A DNA stretch of 38,448 nucleotides from Nitrincola tapanii (GCF_008368715.1 NZ_SMRS01000012.1:1-38448), one strand, 5' to 3'; positions 7,689 through 16,536 are shown, numbered from the stretch's first letter. The notes: a model not told the origin generated them from the letters alone. Program-made: numbers and translations.

Positions 7689-9326
7689 TTATGACATCAA
7701 AAAACCTGGATAGCCGTTTTTTGCTAACTCATCACACTTCTTATGATAGTTTCCTACGCCACCTATATATGAAAGGAGTCGTCTTGGTTTGCCATCAACA
7801 TTAGATCCCATGTACCAAGAGTCTGTCTTGACCACTAATGTTTTATTAGCAACCTCATCATGATGGCGAACCCAATCGTCTTCAAACTCTTGGCTGGCTT
7901 CAATTACTTGCTTGCCATGCTTAATGGCATAATCGATACAGCCTGAGATCCAGTCAACCTGGTGTTGTAGGCAGGTTGTCATATTACAAAGTGCAGCGGA
8001 TGGTGCTAATGGAGCGCCTGTTGTAAAGAGATTTGGATAGCCATGTACTTGTAAACCCATGGCTGTTTTGATTTCATTTTGCCATTGTTCTTTCAGTGAT
8101 TGCCCTTTTCTGCCACGAATATCTATTCTGCTCAATGCGCCTGAGCCCGCATCGAAACCTACGGCTAAAATAATTACATCAACTTCATGGATTTTACCAT
8201 CCGTGGTTTTTATTCCATCGGGAACGATTTCCTCAATGCCTGCTTCCCGGCAGTTAACGGCTTCAACATTATCTTGCAGATAGACTTCAAGGTATTTGTT
8301 TTCCAGTGGCACGCGATGTGTACCAAATCCATAATCTTTAGGTATGAGTAGGTCACAAAGCTTGGGATCATTATTCAATCGTGCACGCATTTTTTTACGT
8401 ACAAATTCTGAGACTTCCTGGCTTGCATCCTCTTCAAAGAAAATCTCAGGGAAGGTTGCAAGCCAGAGTGACAGAGAGCCATCATTCCAATGTTTTTCGA
8501 GAATCTCTGTACGTTCTTCCTTGTTCAGATCATTCCAAGGTGGGGCTTCAAAATCGTAGTCAAATCCCGCGAACGTTTCTTTGACTCGCTTTTTAAGATC
8601 ATGGAATTTATCTCCCCATTCTGCCCAAATTTCTTTCGTGTATTTTGGGTTTTTCATAGGGATAACATATTCTGGGGTTCGAACGAAAATTTTCATAGAA
8701 CCCACATCAGGCGCAATAGTTTGAATAACTTGAATGCCTGTTGCTCCAGTGCCAATGACCGCAACTTTTTTACCCTTTAAATCAACACCTTCTTTCGGCC
8801 AGAGACCTGTATGGTGTATTTCACCTTTGAAGCTGCTTTGCCCAGGGAATCTATTTACTAAGGGAGCCGATAGCATGCCGCAGCAAGCAATTAAAAATTG
8901 CGTATCAATTTTTTCGCCATCATCTGTTGTCACTAACCAGCGATCGGTGTTCTCATTATAATGAGCAGATTTAATTCGGGTATTAAATTGTATGTCTTTT
9001 TTAAGGTCTAAATTATCGGCAACATAATTCATCCACTTTTCAGTTTCAGGCTGTGCGGGGAAACGTTCACTGGGTTGCCAGGACTTGTAAAGTTCTTCTG
9101 AAAACCAGTATTGATAAATTTCTGCTTGTGAATCGAAGCGGCAACCAGGATAACGATTCCAATACCATGTGCCGCCAACACCAGAACCTGCTTCATATGC
9201 GCGTACAGACATTCCCATTTCACGCATTCGGTGTAATTGGTATAATCCGGCTACACCTGCACCGATAACCATAACATCAAGTTTGGTTGTATCCGATGTA
9301 TGATTTGTATGTGTATTTTGTGTCAT
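7689..9326 (-). CDS. Flavin-dependent Baeyer-Villiger-type monooxygenase
   Basis: 545 residues from the ATG at 9326. It has an FAD Rossmann motif GAGVAG (about 22-27), then GGTWYWNRYPGCRFD, typical of cyclohexanone-monooxygenase-like enzymes. The Baeyer-Villiger fingerprint FxGxxxHTxxW is met exactly by FKGEIHHTGLW (about 166-176). A second, NADPH-binding motif GTGATG lies at about 192-197. Enzymes of this class insert one oxygen beside a ketone carbonyl to give an ester or lactone, using NADPH and O2. The ATG at 9341 would add five residues but has no ribosome site, while GAGAG precedes 9326 by about 8 bases. It is the first gene of an operon with a hydrolase and a MetA-like outer-membrane protein. 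The substrate (cyclic, linear or aryl ketone) cannot be read from sequence. Confidence 0.9.
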   Translation of the reverse strand: MTQNTHTNHTSDTTKLDVMVIGAGVAGLYQLHRMREMGMSVRAYEAGSGVGGTWYWNRYPGCRFDSQAEIYQYWFSEELYKSWQPSERFPAQPETEKWMNYVADNLDLKKDIQFNTRIKSAHYNENTDRWLVTTDDGEKIDTQFLIACCGMLSAPLVNRFPGQSSFKGEIHHTGLWPKEGVDLKGKKVAVIGTGATGIQVIQTIAPDVGSMKIFVRTPEYVIPMKNPKYTKEIWAEWGDKFHDLKKRVKETFAGFDYDFEAPPWNDLNKEERTEILEKHWNDGSLSLWLATFPEIFFEEDASQEVSEFVRKKMRARLNNDPKLCDLLIPKDYGFGTHRVPLENKYLEVYLQDNVEAVNCREAGIEEIVPDGIKTTDGKIHEVDVIILAVGFDAGSGALSRIDIRGRKGQSLKEQWQNEIKTAMGLQVHGYPNLFTTGAPLAPSAALCNMTTCLQHQVDWISGCIDYAIKHGKQVIEASQEFEDDWVRHHDEVANKTLVVKTDSWYMGSNVDGKPRRLLSYIGGVGNYHKKCDELAKNGYPGFLMS

Positions 9327-9879
9327 ATCAAGTTCTCTCATTATTATGCTTATTTGGTACTGTGATTTTTAGATTCACGTTTTATCAACAAGCCTTGTGG
9401 CTGGATTTAATACTAGGTACCTTGCTGGCATTCTTCTTGAAAGATCTTGTGTTTTTTTGAATGATTCGGTGTGTGCTTGTTGTGCTTAGGTTCTAGTTCA
9501 TAAGTACAATTTTCCTGCCAATCTGTATTGGATCAGCAGAAATAAAGTGCTTAATTGATGTTTAATAAGAGATTATGATCCAGGGTCTAAGTTTTATCTT
9601 TGCTCTGGTAACAACCCTGAGCCTAAGTTGAACAGTATTTGAATTCTAGAATTGATTTTAAATCAAGATGCCTTTAAAACCCTGTTGCAGGGATTGGGCC
9701 TCTCTTTGAGCTTTGATTTGATAGTGTTGTCAGTAGGAGTTTCTATTTGGAAGAGGAGAATAGCGTTAAAGAGTTAATGAGAGCTGATTTTTTTCAGAAT
9801 TTATTTGATTAAATGATCATGACTTTTATTGGTTTGTCTGTCTGCTTGCTTCGTTTGCGTGGAAGCAAGCATTTATCTT
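9327..9879. other. Non-coding gap upstream of the monooxygenase operon
   Basis: About 550 bp without a credible gene. It should contain the minus-strand promoter and the activator site for the monooxygenase operon. Visible structure includes a direct repeat CTAAGTT at 9587-9593 and 9623-9629 (36 bp apart), a small inverted repeat CCCTG-TTG-CAGGG near 9680-9692, and the hairpin at 9843-9871. I found no firm -35/-10 pair. Confidence 0.5.
9843..9871 (-). terminator. Possible hairpin terminator after the endonuclease gene
   Basis: Stem TGCTTGCTTC (9843-9852) and GAAGCAAGCA (9862-9871) with a 9-base loop begins 8 bp past the stop codon at 9880. No T run follows on the minus strand, so termination by it alone is uncertain. 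Confidence 0.45.
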
Positions 9880-10821
9880 CTATTGGGCATAACGTCCAGG
9901 TTGACGGCTGACCTTGTCTAATTGCCAGGGAGCAGGAAGCACTTGCGTTTCTACACGATCTTGCAGATCTTGTGGTAAGCGATGTAAAAAATTTAATCCG
10001 GTTTTGTCTTCAATTTCGCGCACACTCACTAAAAACTGACCCAGAGGCTCATTCCCTCGCACGTTTTGTGGTACGAGGAATGCAAGTACTTTTAAAGGGC
10101 GCTCTGCTGTGGCGGGAGCAATAAAGATCTTATAAAAAGCATCTGGAATCTCGACCCAACTGCTGCTCAAACGCTCGACTTCAGAACCGAATAAAAATCC
10201 GGAAAATACAGGGCCAGTAATTACCCATAGCTCACCTTTAATCGGCACAAAGTGATCCATGGCAGCCGCTTCAATACGCTGCCAGACTTGTCGATTGAGC
10301 TCGGGAGTTTGTGGGCTAATGTTGGTCATTAAAAAACTTTTGAGTTGTGCCTCACGCCCATGTACACGTGCCATGGCATAGTTGGGCGCGAGATGGCCAC
10401 GATCATAACCACTGCCGGTATAGTCGTGATGATCAATCCGAATCAGTGTGCGCCAGTCAGCCGAAAACGTAGGTGGACGGCGACCAATAGGCCCAGGTGT
10501 GCCGGCATCTAAGCGGTAAGTCACCCATAAGGGGTTCATACGTAAATCGGAGTAACCCACCATAAAACCGGGATTACGTAACACACGATGCCAGGTTTCG
10601 GCTTGCCAAGCCTGGTGTGCTTGGGGCAATCCGGCATAGGCATGCGTTTCTCGAATCTGTCGCTCTACCAGATAGGCTGCACTAGCTAGGACAAGCATCA
10701 GCACAAGGATCCAAGCCGGTTGCTTACGACCGGATTTTAGCCAAACCTGGGTAAGTGTTTTTTTGTGTTTGCGGGTGACTTTACGTCTAGAGCGTGAGGT
10801 GGGGCGCGGTGAGTTAAACAT
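9880..10821 (-). CDS. Membrane-anchored DNA/RNA non-specific endonuclease
   Basis: 313 residues from the ATG at 10821 (a TTG at 10842 would add seven). It starts with a strongly basic stretch, then one transmembrane segment (about 35-51, PAWILVLMLVLASAAYLV). The catalytic domain should therefore face the periplasm. That domain carries the NUC1 family motif DRGHLAPNYAM with the catalytic His at about 143, then NISPQTPELNRQVW, whose Asn residues fit magnesium binding in this family. Such enzymes cut DNA and RNA without sequence preference. No immunity or inhibitor gene is adjacent. The 3' neighbour is the intergenic gap; the upstream gene is a cyclase in the same orientation, 81 bp away. A role in nucleic-acid scavenging or protection is inference. 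Confidence 0.88.
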   Translation of the reverse strand: MFNSPRPTSRSRRKVTRKHKKTLTQVWLKSGRKQPAWILVLMLVLASAAYLVERQIRETHAYAGLPQAHQAWQAETWHRVLRNPGFMVGYSDLRMNPLWVTYRLDAGTPGPIGRRPPTFSADWRTLIRIDHHDYTGSGYDRGHLAPNYAMARVHGREAQLKSFLMTNISPQTPELNRQVWQRIEAAAMDHFVPIKGELWVITGPVFSGFLFGSEVERLSSSWVEIPDAFYKIFIAPATAERPLKVLAFLVPQNVRGNEPLGQFLVSVREIEDKTGLNFLHRLPQDLQDRVETQVLPAPWQLDKVSRQPGRYAQ

Positions 10822-10902
10822 GAAAATTGCCAAACGTTGCAACAGATGAAGATTAAACAGTTCTGCATCATACGCCTGTATATTTATACAGACAAGGCGG
10901 CG

Positions 10903-13029
10903 TTAGTCGAGCGCTATTTGGACTTGATTACGACCGGCTTCTTTCGCACGATAGAGTGCGCGATCCGCCGCATTCAGTAGATCCTTAGGGTCTAGGGTTG
11001 TGTTGGGCCACACAGCAATGCCGACTGAAATACTGATTTTGCCCAGATCCTGTCCGGCAAACTTAAGACTTTCTTCCGCAACGCGTTCACGTAACGTTTC
11101 CGCTCTTTGTCGCGCTGCTTCGAGATCGGCTTTGGGCATGATGATCACAAACTCTTCGCCGCCGTAACGGCAGGGCAGGTCGGTTTCACGGAAGTGCTCC
11201 TGAAGAATTTTTGCTACCTTTTGCAGGGCAATATCGCCCGCTTCATGGCCAAACACATCATTAAATCGCTTAAAGTGATCAATATCACACATTAGCATCG
11301 CGAGTGGATGTTCATAACGCACCGCTAAACGACTTTCGCGCGCGAGTGCTTCATCAAAGAAACGACGATTTCTTAAACCCGTTAAAAAGTCCTCATACGA
11401 CATACGCTCTAAGGCCTCTTGCATCGCACGGCTACTGAGGGCAAAGCTGAGGCGCTCTGCAAGACGTTGCATAAAATCTTCCAGCAGGCGTTTGGATGTG
11501 TGGGCGGGAAGTTGATCTGGATCTAAAGTCAGAATCAGGCAAGGACGAGAGTTCTGGTTGATATTTTGAATAAAAATCACTTGTGCACCGGATTCAAGTT
11601 CAGTGCCTAACAGGCTCTCTTCTGTATGATCGGGATCAAAAGGTTGGATGCTAATCGGTAGGGGAGATAAGAGCTGGGGTAACTCGACACCGATTAAGGC
11701 GATCGCGGCTTGTGTCGAGTTCGAGCTTTGCAAGTGATGAATCAAAGTTTCGACGCGACGATCCAGCAGCTGCACATGGGTGAGCTGTTCGGCACGCTGT
11801 TTCTCTTTGTCTACATAACCTTCCAATGCGGCCGTGCGTGCTTTCACTTGGGTTTCCAGAGAGCGGTTTAAGGTTCGAACCCATTTTTGCATCTGGCTGT
11901 AATCATGTAAAAAGATCACCACCAACGTCATCGCAAACGCCAGCGCACCGAGTGAGAGAGGAACCCTTACCCAGGGTAAGAAACCGTGAGCCACAGCCAT
12001 ATCGATTAACAACAGCAGTGCAAAGATACTAAAGGCTGCAATCACCCAGCGTTGATTAGCTTCCATCTGTTGAAATTGATTGCGTAGCGTCCACAGAAGA
12101 ATCAGCAGACTCAAAGAGAAGAGCAGGTCAAAAATGGGATAGGTGATCGACAGATGAATCCAATTGAGGGCCGCAGCTCCCAAAGCCGCCAGCAAATAGG
12201 CTAGGTGAGCATAAGCGATCCATGCCATACGCCGAGCTTGAGGACCGGCTAACCATTCACGCAAAAGCAAAGCGATCCAAATAGGCATCGAGTAATAGGC
12301 GACAGCCGTCATATAGGTGCGGAAAAAAGGGGCATCCAAGACCAGCTGTACTGCTTGCGTTTCCCCTAACAGCTTGCCTGCAGACGCCAGCGCAAACAGA
12401 GAGAGATAAATAAATTGACGTTGGTCACCCTGTACCCACGCAAAGGCTAATGCCAGGGCGGCAATAAACAAACAGAAGGCGGCGATGCCCAGGTTGGCAT
12501 AGGATTTTTCCAGGATAAAGACCAGTAAATCCGAGCGTTCCATGATTTTGACTTCACCCCATAAGCCTATGTCGGTGTAGTCAGAGAAAATACGGAAATG
12601 CAGCTTTTGCCCGGCATAACCTTCCGGCAGATCAATTTTGTGCCAGGGCCAGCCAATGAACTGGCCGCGACCCTGCTCATCAAACTCCCCGAATCGATAA
12701 ATCAACTCGGAGCCAAGATAGGCTTCAGCAATCAAATCAATGCTGTAGATATAAAGTACCGGATCCGTAAATTGTCCTTCCGGTAGCAGGGTGCGATACC
12801 AGACATTCTGCTGTCCCTGTCGATCCGGTGGATTAGAAGGAAAGTCGATGGCGTGCCAGGACTCAGGCGCTGCCTCCTGAGTCCAATCGGGAATGCCTTG
12901 TGTGAAGGGGGAATCCCCCCAGCGATATTGCCAATCTTGCTCTAAGGGTTGAGCAGGCGCCGCCCCAAGATGAAAACTCATCAATAAAAAGAAGAGGCTA
13001 ATCAGGAGTCGGTGCATAAGCGCTGACAA
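10903..13029 (-). CDS. 7TM membrane diguanylate cyclase
   Basis: 708 residues. A signal peptide is followed by an extracytoplasmic domain of the 7TMR-DISM extracellular type (about 25-165, with WYRTLLP and IYSIDLIAEAYLG phrases). About seven transmembrane helices follow (about 180-385), then a coiled coil (about 390-425), a poorly defined linker domain, and a C-terminal GGDEF domain. The active site is GGEEF near residue 620, and an inhibitory RxxD (RETD) lies just upstream as in PleD, so it should make c-di-GMP and be product-inhibited. The start is TTG at 13029, because AGGAG lies six bases upstream; the ATG twelve bases further in would be 18 bases from it. It is divergent from the REC-DHp gene, with a 204-bp shared promoter region. 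Confidence 0.9.
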   Translation of the reverse strand: MSALMHRLLISLFFLLMSFHLGAAPAQPLEQDWQYRWGDSPFTQGIPDWTQEAAPESWHAIDFPSNPPDRQGQQNVWYRTLLPEGQFTDPVLYIYSIDLIAEAYLGSELIYRFGEFDEQGRGQFIGWPWHKIDLPEGYAGQKLHFRIFSDYTDIGLWGEVKIMERSDLLVFILEKSYANLGIAAFCLFIAALALAFAWVQGDQRQFIYLSLFALASAGKLLGETQAVQLVLDAPFFRTYMTAVAYYSMPIWIALLLREWLAGPQARRMAWIAYAHLAYLLAALGAAALNWIHLSITYPIFDLLFSLSLLILLWTLRNQFQQMEANQRWVIAAFSIFALLLLIDMAVAHGFLPWVRVPLSLGALAFAMTLVVIFLHDYSQMQKWVRTLNRSLETQVKARTAALEGYVDKEKQRAEQLTHVQLLDRRVETLIHHLQSSNSTQAAIALIGVELPQLLSPLPISIQPFDPDHTEESLLGTELESGAQVIFIQNINQNSRPCLILTLDPDQLPAHTSKRLLEDFMQRLAERLSFALSSRAMQEALERMSYEDFLTGLRNRRFFDEALARESRLAVRYEHPLAMLMCDIDHFKRFNDVFGHEAGDIALQKVAKILQEHFRETDLPCRYGGEEFVIIMPKADLEAARQRAETLRERVAEESLKFAGQDLGKISISVGIAVWPNTTLDPKDLLNAADRALYRAKEAGRNQVQIALD

Positions 13030-13233
13030 GACAGGCTCCTAAAGTTAAAGGCTGTTCTTAAGCTTAAGTGAAAAGAGCGCTCATAGCATCTCTCTTCTAC
13101 AGAAACCTGTTTAAAAATCAGGATAAAAAGAAATGTATCACTAATGTATCAAAGGATTCGCTTTTCAGTGATGACAGTGGTTTGCTAGAGTCACTAGGAC
13201 ATAGTCTGATGAGATGGAAGTGAGGTACTTTGT
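13030..13233. promoter_or_regulatory. Divergent promoter region with a doubled ATGTATCA
   Basis: The 204 bp between the cyclase and the REC-DHp gene must drive both. The octamer ATGTATCA occurs at 13133-13140 and again at 13144-13151, an 11-bp period that would place both copies on one DNA face. No clear sigma-70 pair was identified. Confidence 0.4.
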
Positions 13234-14733
13234 TTGAATAGTCTAAATCCACACAAGCTCCCCTCATCCTTAGCGCGGCCTATTCGTGTGTGCTTGGTCG
13301 AAGATGATCCCGATCAAGCGGTTTTGGTCGAACAAGTGCTCAAGCAAGCCGGTTATGCCGTCATCAGTTTCCAGGGAGCGGAGGCGTTTGCCGACTATCT
13401 TCAGCATACCTCTGAGTTACCCGATGCCGTGTTAATGGATTTAGTCCTTCCGGAAGGCCCTTTGGCGGGCTTGAACTGCTTGTCAGAGTTGACTCAACCG
13501 TTGGGGCACAGCTTGCCGTTGATTGTGATGTCGGCGCGGGATGATCTGGCGGCGCGTTTAGCGGCGAGTCGAGCAGGGGCCTTAGCCTATTTGAGTAAAC
13601 CCCTTGAGCTTAACTTACTCGCTGAGCAAATAGGGGATCTTCTCTGGCAGGAACCACCGATGAAGTTGCTGATTCTGGCCGATGAATCGGTCGAATATCT
13701 GAGTGCTCTGCCGCAGGAAAATCTGCAGATACACTGCTTACAGGATGCCAAAGAGATCATGTTGGCTCTGCAGGTGCTGGCACCTGACGTGATCCTCATC
13801 GATACTGCCGTCAGCGACATCCCCTGTTTGGAGTTGGTCTCAGTTTTGTCTGAGTTGCCCATGCCACGCAAACGCCCGGTGATTCTGGTGGATCGTCAGG
13901 CGTGCGTGACCTCAGTGCAGGCCTTAGCCGCCGGGGCTCAGGATTGGCTGAGTTGGCCGAGTGCCGCGAGTGAATTGTGGCCACGTCTACAGCTACACGC
14001 GCGACACTTCTACCGTCAACAGCAGTTGCATCAACAGATGCAGCATCTTATTGCCGAGCGTGAACTACAGAGTTCGCAAGCGAGCCTGGAGCAATTACTT
14101 TGGGAAAAGGGCGAGCGGATTAAAGAGTCCAACTGTTTAAACCGTATCACCGATTACTTAGTGGATGAAAACTTAAGCGATCAGGCCATCATACAAATGA
14201 TTGTGGATGAGATGCCGTATGGCTGGGCCTATCCCGATTATACCCATGTCGGAATTTTTTATGCCGGTGAGTGGTTCACCTCCAATGACTATCAAAGCTC
14301 AGAAGTCATGCTGAAAAAGAGCTTAAATCTGCCTGGCTTTGCCGCAGCAGATCAGGCTTGGATGGAGGTGCATTTAGAAAGTACCTCCTCTATGCCTCGA
14401 TCTTTCTTGGCGGAGGAGCTACAGCTTCTGGAGGAGATCTCCAACCGTATTGAAACCTATTTTAATCAGCGCAGGATGACGCAAGATCTGATCAAAGCGA
14501 AAGAGGAAGCGCAAAAAGCCAATCAAGCTAAATCCAATTTCCTATCGAGTATGAGCCATGAATTAAGAACCCCCTTGAATGCCGTTTTGGGGTTTGCTCA
14601 ACTTTTGCAGTGTGATGAGGGGCTGTCACCGGATCAGTTAGACAGTGTGGATGAAATCCTTAAATCCGGTGAGCATTTATTGGATTTGATCAATGAAATT
14701 TTGGACTTGGCTAGGATGGAATCGAGTAAGTAG
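13234..14733 (+). CDS. REC-REC-GAF-like-DHp protein lacking the kinase ATPase domain
   Basis: 499 residues. Receiver 1 (about 15-135) has EDD, the phospho-acceptor Asp in LMDLVLP and SKP with the conserved Lys. Receiver 2 (about 145-250) keeps an Asp (LIDTAVSD), but WP stands where KP is expected, so it is degenerate. A helical linker and a GAF-like region (about 295-410) follow. Then comes a dimerisation and histidine phosphotransfer domain with SHELRTPLN (His about 442). The protein stops about 55 residues after that His, so no N, G1 or G2 ATP-binding boxes exist, and the bases up to the next gene encode no remnant. It may act as a phosphotransfer or scaffold protein. The start is TTG with GAGGT seven bases upstream. 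The REC-HD-GYP gene follows after 33 bp. Confidence 0.85.
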   Translation: MNSLNPHKLPSSLARPIRVCLVEDDPDQAVLVEQVLKQAGYAVISFQGAEAFADYLQHTSELPDAVLMDLVLPEGPLAGLNCLSELTQPLGHSLPLIVMSARDDLAARLAASRAGALAYLSKPLELNLLAEQIGDLLWQEPPMKLLILADESVEYLSALPQENLQIHCLQDAKEIMLALQVLAPDVILIDTAVSDIPCLELVSVLSELPMPRKRPVILVDRQACVTSVQALAAGAQDWLSWPSAASELWPRLQLHARHFYRQQQLHQQMQHLIAERELQSSQASLEQLLWEKGERIKESNCLNRITDYLVDENLSDQAIIQMIVDEMPYGWAYPDYTHVGIFYAGEWFTSNDYQSSEVMLKKSLNLPGFAAADQAWMEVHLESTSSMPRSFLAEELQLLEEISNRIETYFNQRRMTQDLIKAKEEAQKANQAKSNFLSSMSHELRTPLNAVLGFAQLLQCDEGLSPDQLDSVDEILKSGEHLLDLINEILDLARMESSK

Positions 14734-14766
14734 TTTTAATCTAGTGCTAAATCACGAGGTAGGGTG

Positions 14767-15849
14767 ATGGACGTTTTAAATCCTTTTTATGCTTCACGCA
14801 TTCTCATGGTGGATGATGCGCCCGTCAATCTTAAGCTGTTGCGCAAGATGCTGGAAAAAGAGGGATACATAGGTCTTGAGGAGATTCTGGACCCGCGTCA
14901 GGTAGTAGAGCGGTATCAGGCTCATCGCCCGGATCTAATTCTACTGGATCTAAATATGCCGCACTTAAATGGTTATCAGGTGATGGAGCAGCTCTTCGCA
15001 TTAAAAGATCCGTTATTACCACCGATTATTATTTTGACGGCACAGAACTCACGCGAGTACCTGATCCAAGCCTTGGAAATGGGAGCGCGTGATTACATCA
15101 CCAAGCCCTTTGATCGTACAGAGTTATTGATTCGTGTCCGTAATTCTCTAGAGGCCTATTACTCTTTTCGTATCACCTATGATCAAAAATCCTTGTTGGA
15201 AGAGAAGGTGGCTGAAAGAACAAAAGAGTTGCATGATACCCGACTCGAGGTGATACGCCGGTTAGGGCGTGCGGCCGAGTTTCGTGACAATGAAACCGGC
15301 ATGCACGTCATACGCATGAGTCAGTTTTCAGCACTAATTGCCCAAAGTATGGGCTGGGATCAGGAGGCAGCCGATCTGCTGTTAAATGCCAGTCCGATGC
15401 ATGATATCGGTAAAATCGGTATCCCCGATCATATCCTGCTGAAGCCTGGTCGCTTCACTGATGATGAAATGAAAATCATGCAAACACACGCACAAATTGG
15501 TGCCGATTTGTTAGCCGGTGATGATTCCCCTTTATTCAAGATGGCACGAGAAATTGCGCTCACCCACCATGAAAAATGGAACGGAACGGGCTATCCACAC
15601 GGACTCAAGGGCGAAGAGATTCCGATGACGGGGCGTATTGTTGCGGTTGCTGATGTGTTTGACGCGCTCACTTCGGAAAGGCCCTATAAAAAAGCCTGGA
15701 CACTCGAGGCGGCCGTTGCACTCATCCGGCAGGAAGCAGGTGCACACTTTGATCCTGAAGTGGTGAAGCACTTTGAATTATGCCTTCCCCAAATTCTGGC
15801 AGCACGTGATGAGCATCGGGATCAATACATGACTCAAACTGAGTCTTAA
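14767..15849 (+). CDS. REC-HD-GYP response regulator (c-di-GMP phosphodiesterase)
   Basis: 360 residues. The receiver (about 10-130) has VDD, the acceptor Asp in LLDLNMP and TKPF. A helical linker and an HD-GYP domain follow (about 165-345). The catalytic motifs are complete: HDIGKIGIPD (His and Asp about 212-213) and HHEKWNGTGYP (about 267-277) with LKGEEIP. The family hydrolyses c-di-GMP to pGpG or GMP. I place the start at ATG 14767, with GAGG seven bases upstream, rather than the GTG directly before it. It follows the REC-DHp gene in the same direction and could receive phosphate from that module. Its stop is only three bases from the stop of the convergent OmpR-type gene. Confidence 0.93.
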   Translation: MDVLNPFYASRILMVDDAPVNLKLLRKMLEKEGYIGLEEILDPRQVVERYQAHRPDLILLDLNMPHLNGYQVMEQLFALKDPLLPPIIILTAQNSREYLIQALEMGARDYITKPFDRTELLIRVRNSLEAYYSFRITYDQKSLLEEKVAERTKELHDTRLEVIRRLGRAAEFRDNETGMHVIRMSQFSALIAQSMGWDQEAADLLLNASPMHDIGKIGIPDHILLKPGRFTDDEMKIMQTHAQIGADLLAGDDSPLFKMAREIALTHHEKWNGTGYPHGLKGEEIPMTGRIVAVADVFDALTSERPYKKAWTLEAAVALIRQEAGAHFDPEVVKHFELCLPQILAARDEHRDQYMTQTES

Positions 15850-15852
15850 GCT

Positions 15853-16536
15853 TTAGCCGCGCTCAAATAGATAACCCTGGCCATAACGACTGATGATCTG
15901 GCCTGGGGGCGGGTTAAGACCACGCAGTTTTTTGCGTAGTCGACTGATGAGCAGATCAAGTGCACGGCCATCTAGTGCTTTTTCTTCATCACCCCAGAGA
16001 CTGTCCGCGAGTTCTTCACGACTGAGCAGGCTGTTGCTGGTTTGTAAAAACAGATGCAGCAGTCGATATTCGGTCGCGGTTAGCTTAAGGGATTGATGGT
16101 GAAAGGTCAGAGTGAGTTCTTTATCCGAGAGCACCAGTGTCTCGGATGGATCTACATCTAAAAACTGGCGTCCATAGCGCCGTAAAACCGCTTTGATGCG
16201 AGCGATCAACACGGTTTTGCTCAAGGGTTTATGAATGAAGTCATCGGCACCTAAATGTAAAGCCGTGACCAGATCGATCTCTTTATCCTTGACGGTGGTA
16301 AAAATAATAGGCGGCAGATTTGGGTGTGCAGACAAGGCTTGCAAGAGTTCGATACCACTTTGTCCGGGCAGAATCCAGTCCAGCAAGAGGAGATCAAACT
16401 CCTGACCCTGATGCAGCGAGTGCAGGAAGAGTTCGGCTGAGATAAACAGGGTGGCATCAAATCCATAGGGTTTAAGCCAGTAAGCCAGGAGTTTGGCTTG
16501 ATCCATGTCGTCTTCAATAATCGCAAGATGAGGCAT
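15853..16536 (-). CDS. OmpR/PhoB-family response regulator
   Basis: 227 residues. The receiver domain (1-120) has IEDD, the acceptor Asp in LLLDWILPG, Thr in FTTVK and HKPL with the conserved Lys. The C-terminal winged-helix domain (about 130-225) contains LTATEYRLLHLFL, the DLLISRLRKKL recognition-helix region and GQGYLF at the end, as in OmpR/PhoB. It is convergent with REC-HD-GYP and divergent from the Hpt gene. The kinase of the adjacent operon (17048-18874) is its most likely partner, by position only. Its DNA targets may include the 161-bp divergent region in front of it. Confidence 0.93.
   Translation of the reverse strand: MPHLAIIEDDMDQAKLLAYWLKPYGFDATLFISAELFLHSLHQGQEFDLLLLDWILPGQSGIELLQALSAHPNLPPIIFTTVKDKEIDLVTALHLGADDFIHKPLSKTVLIARIKAVLRRYGRQFLDVDPSETLVLSDKELTLTFHHQSLKLTATEYRLLHLFLQTSNSLLSREELADSLWGDEEKALDGRALDLLISRLRKKLRGLNPPPGQIISRYGQGYLFERG

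Noticed and set aside
9505-9520. Sigma-54-like element on the minus strand before the monooxygenase (TGGCAG-N5-TTGTA)
   Set aside because: The -12 GC is GT, and the adjacent regulator is AraC-type rather than a sigma-54 activator.
9745-9815. Tiny plus-strand frame ending LMRADFFQNLFD
   Set aside because: About 22 codons from a TTG, with no recognisable homology or good start context; it may be chance or a remnant too short to judge.
13040-13065. TAAAGTTA resembling the -35 of a flagellar sigma-28 promoter
   Set aside because: No GCCGATAA-like element follows at the right distance.
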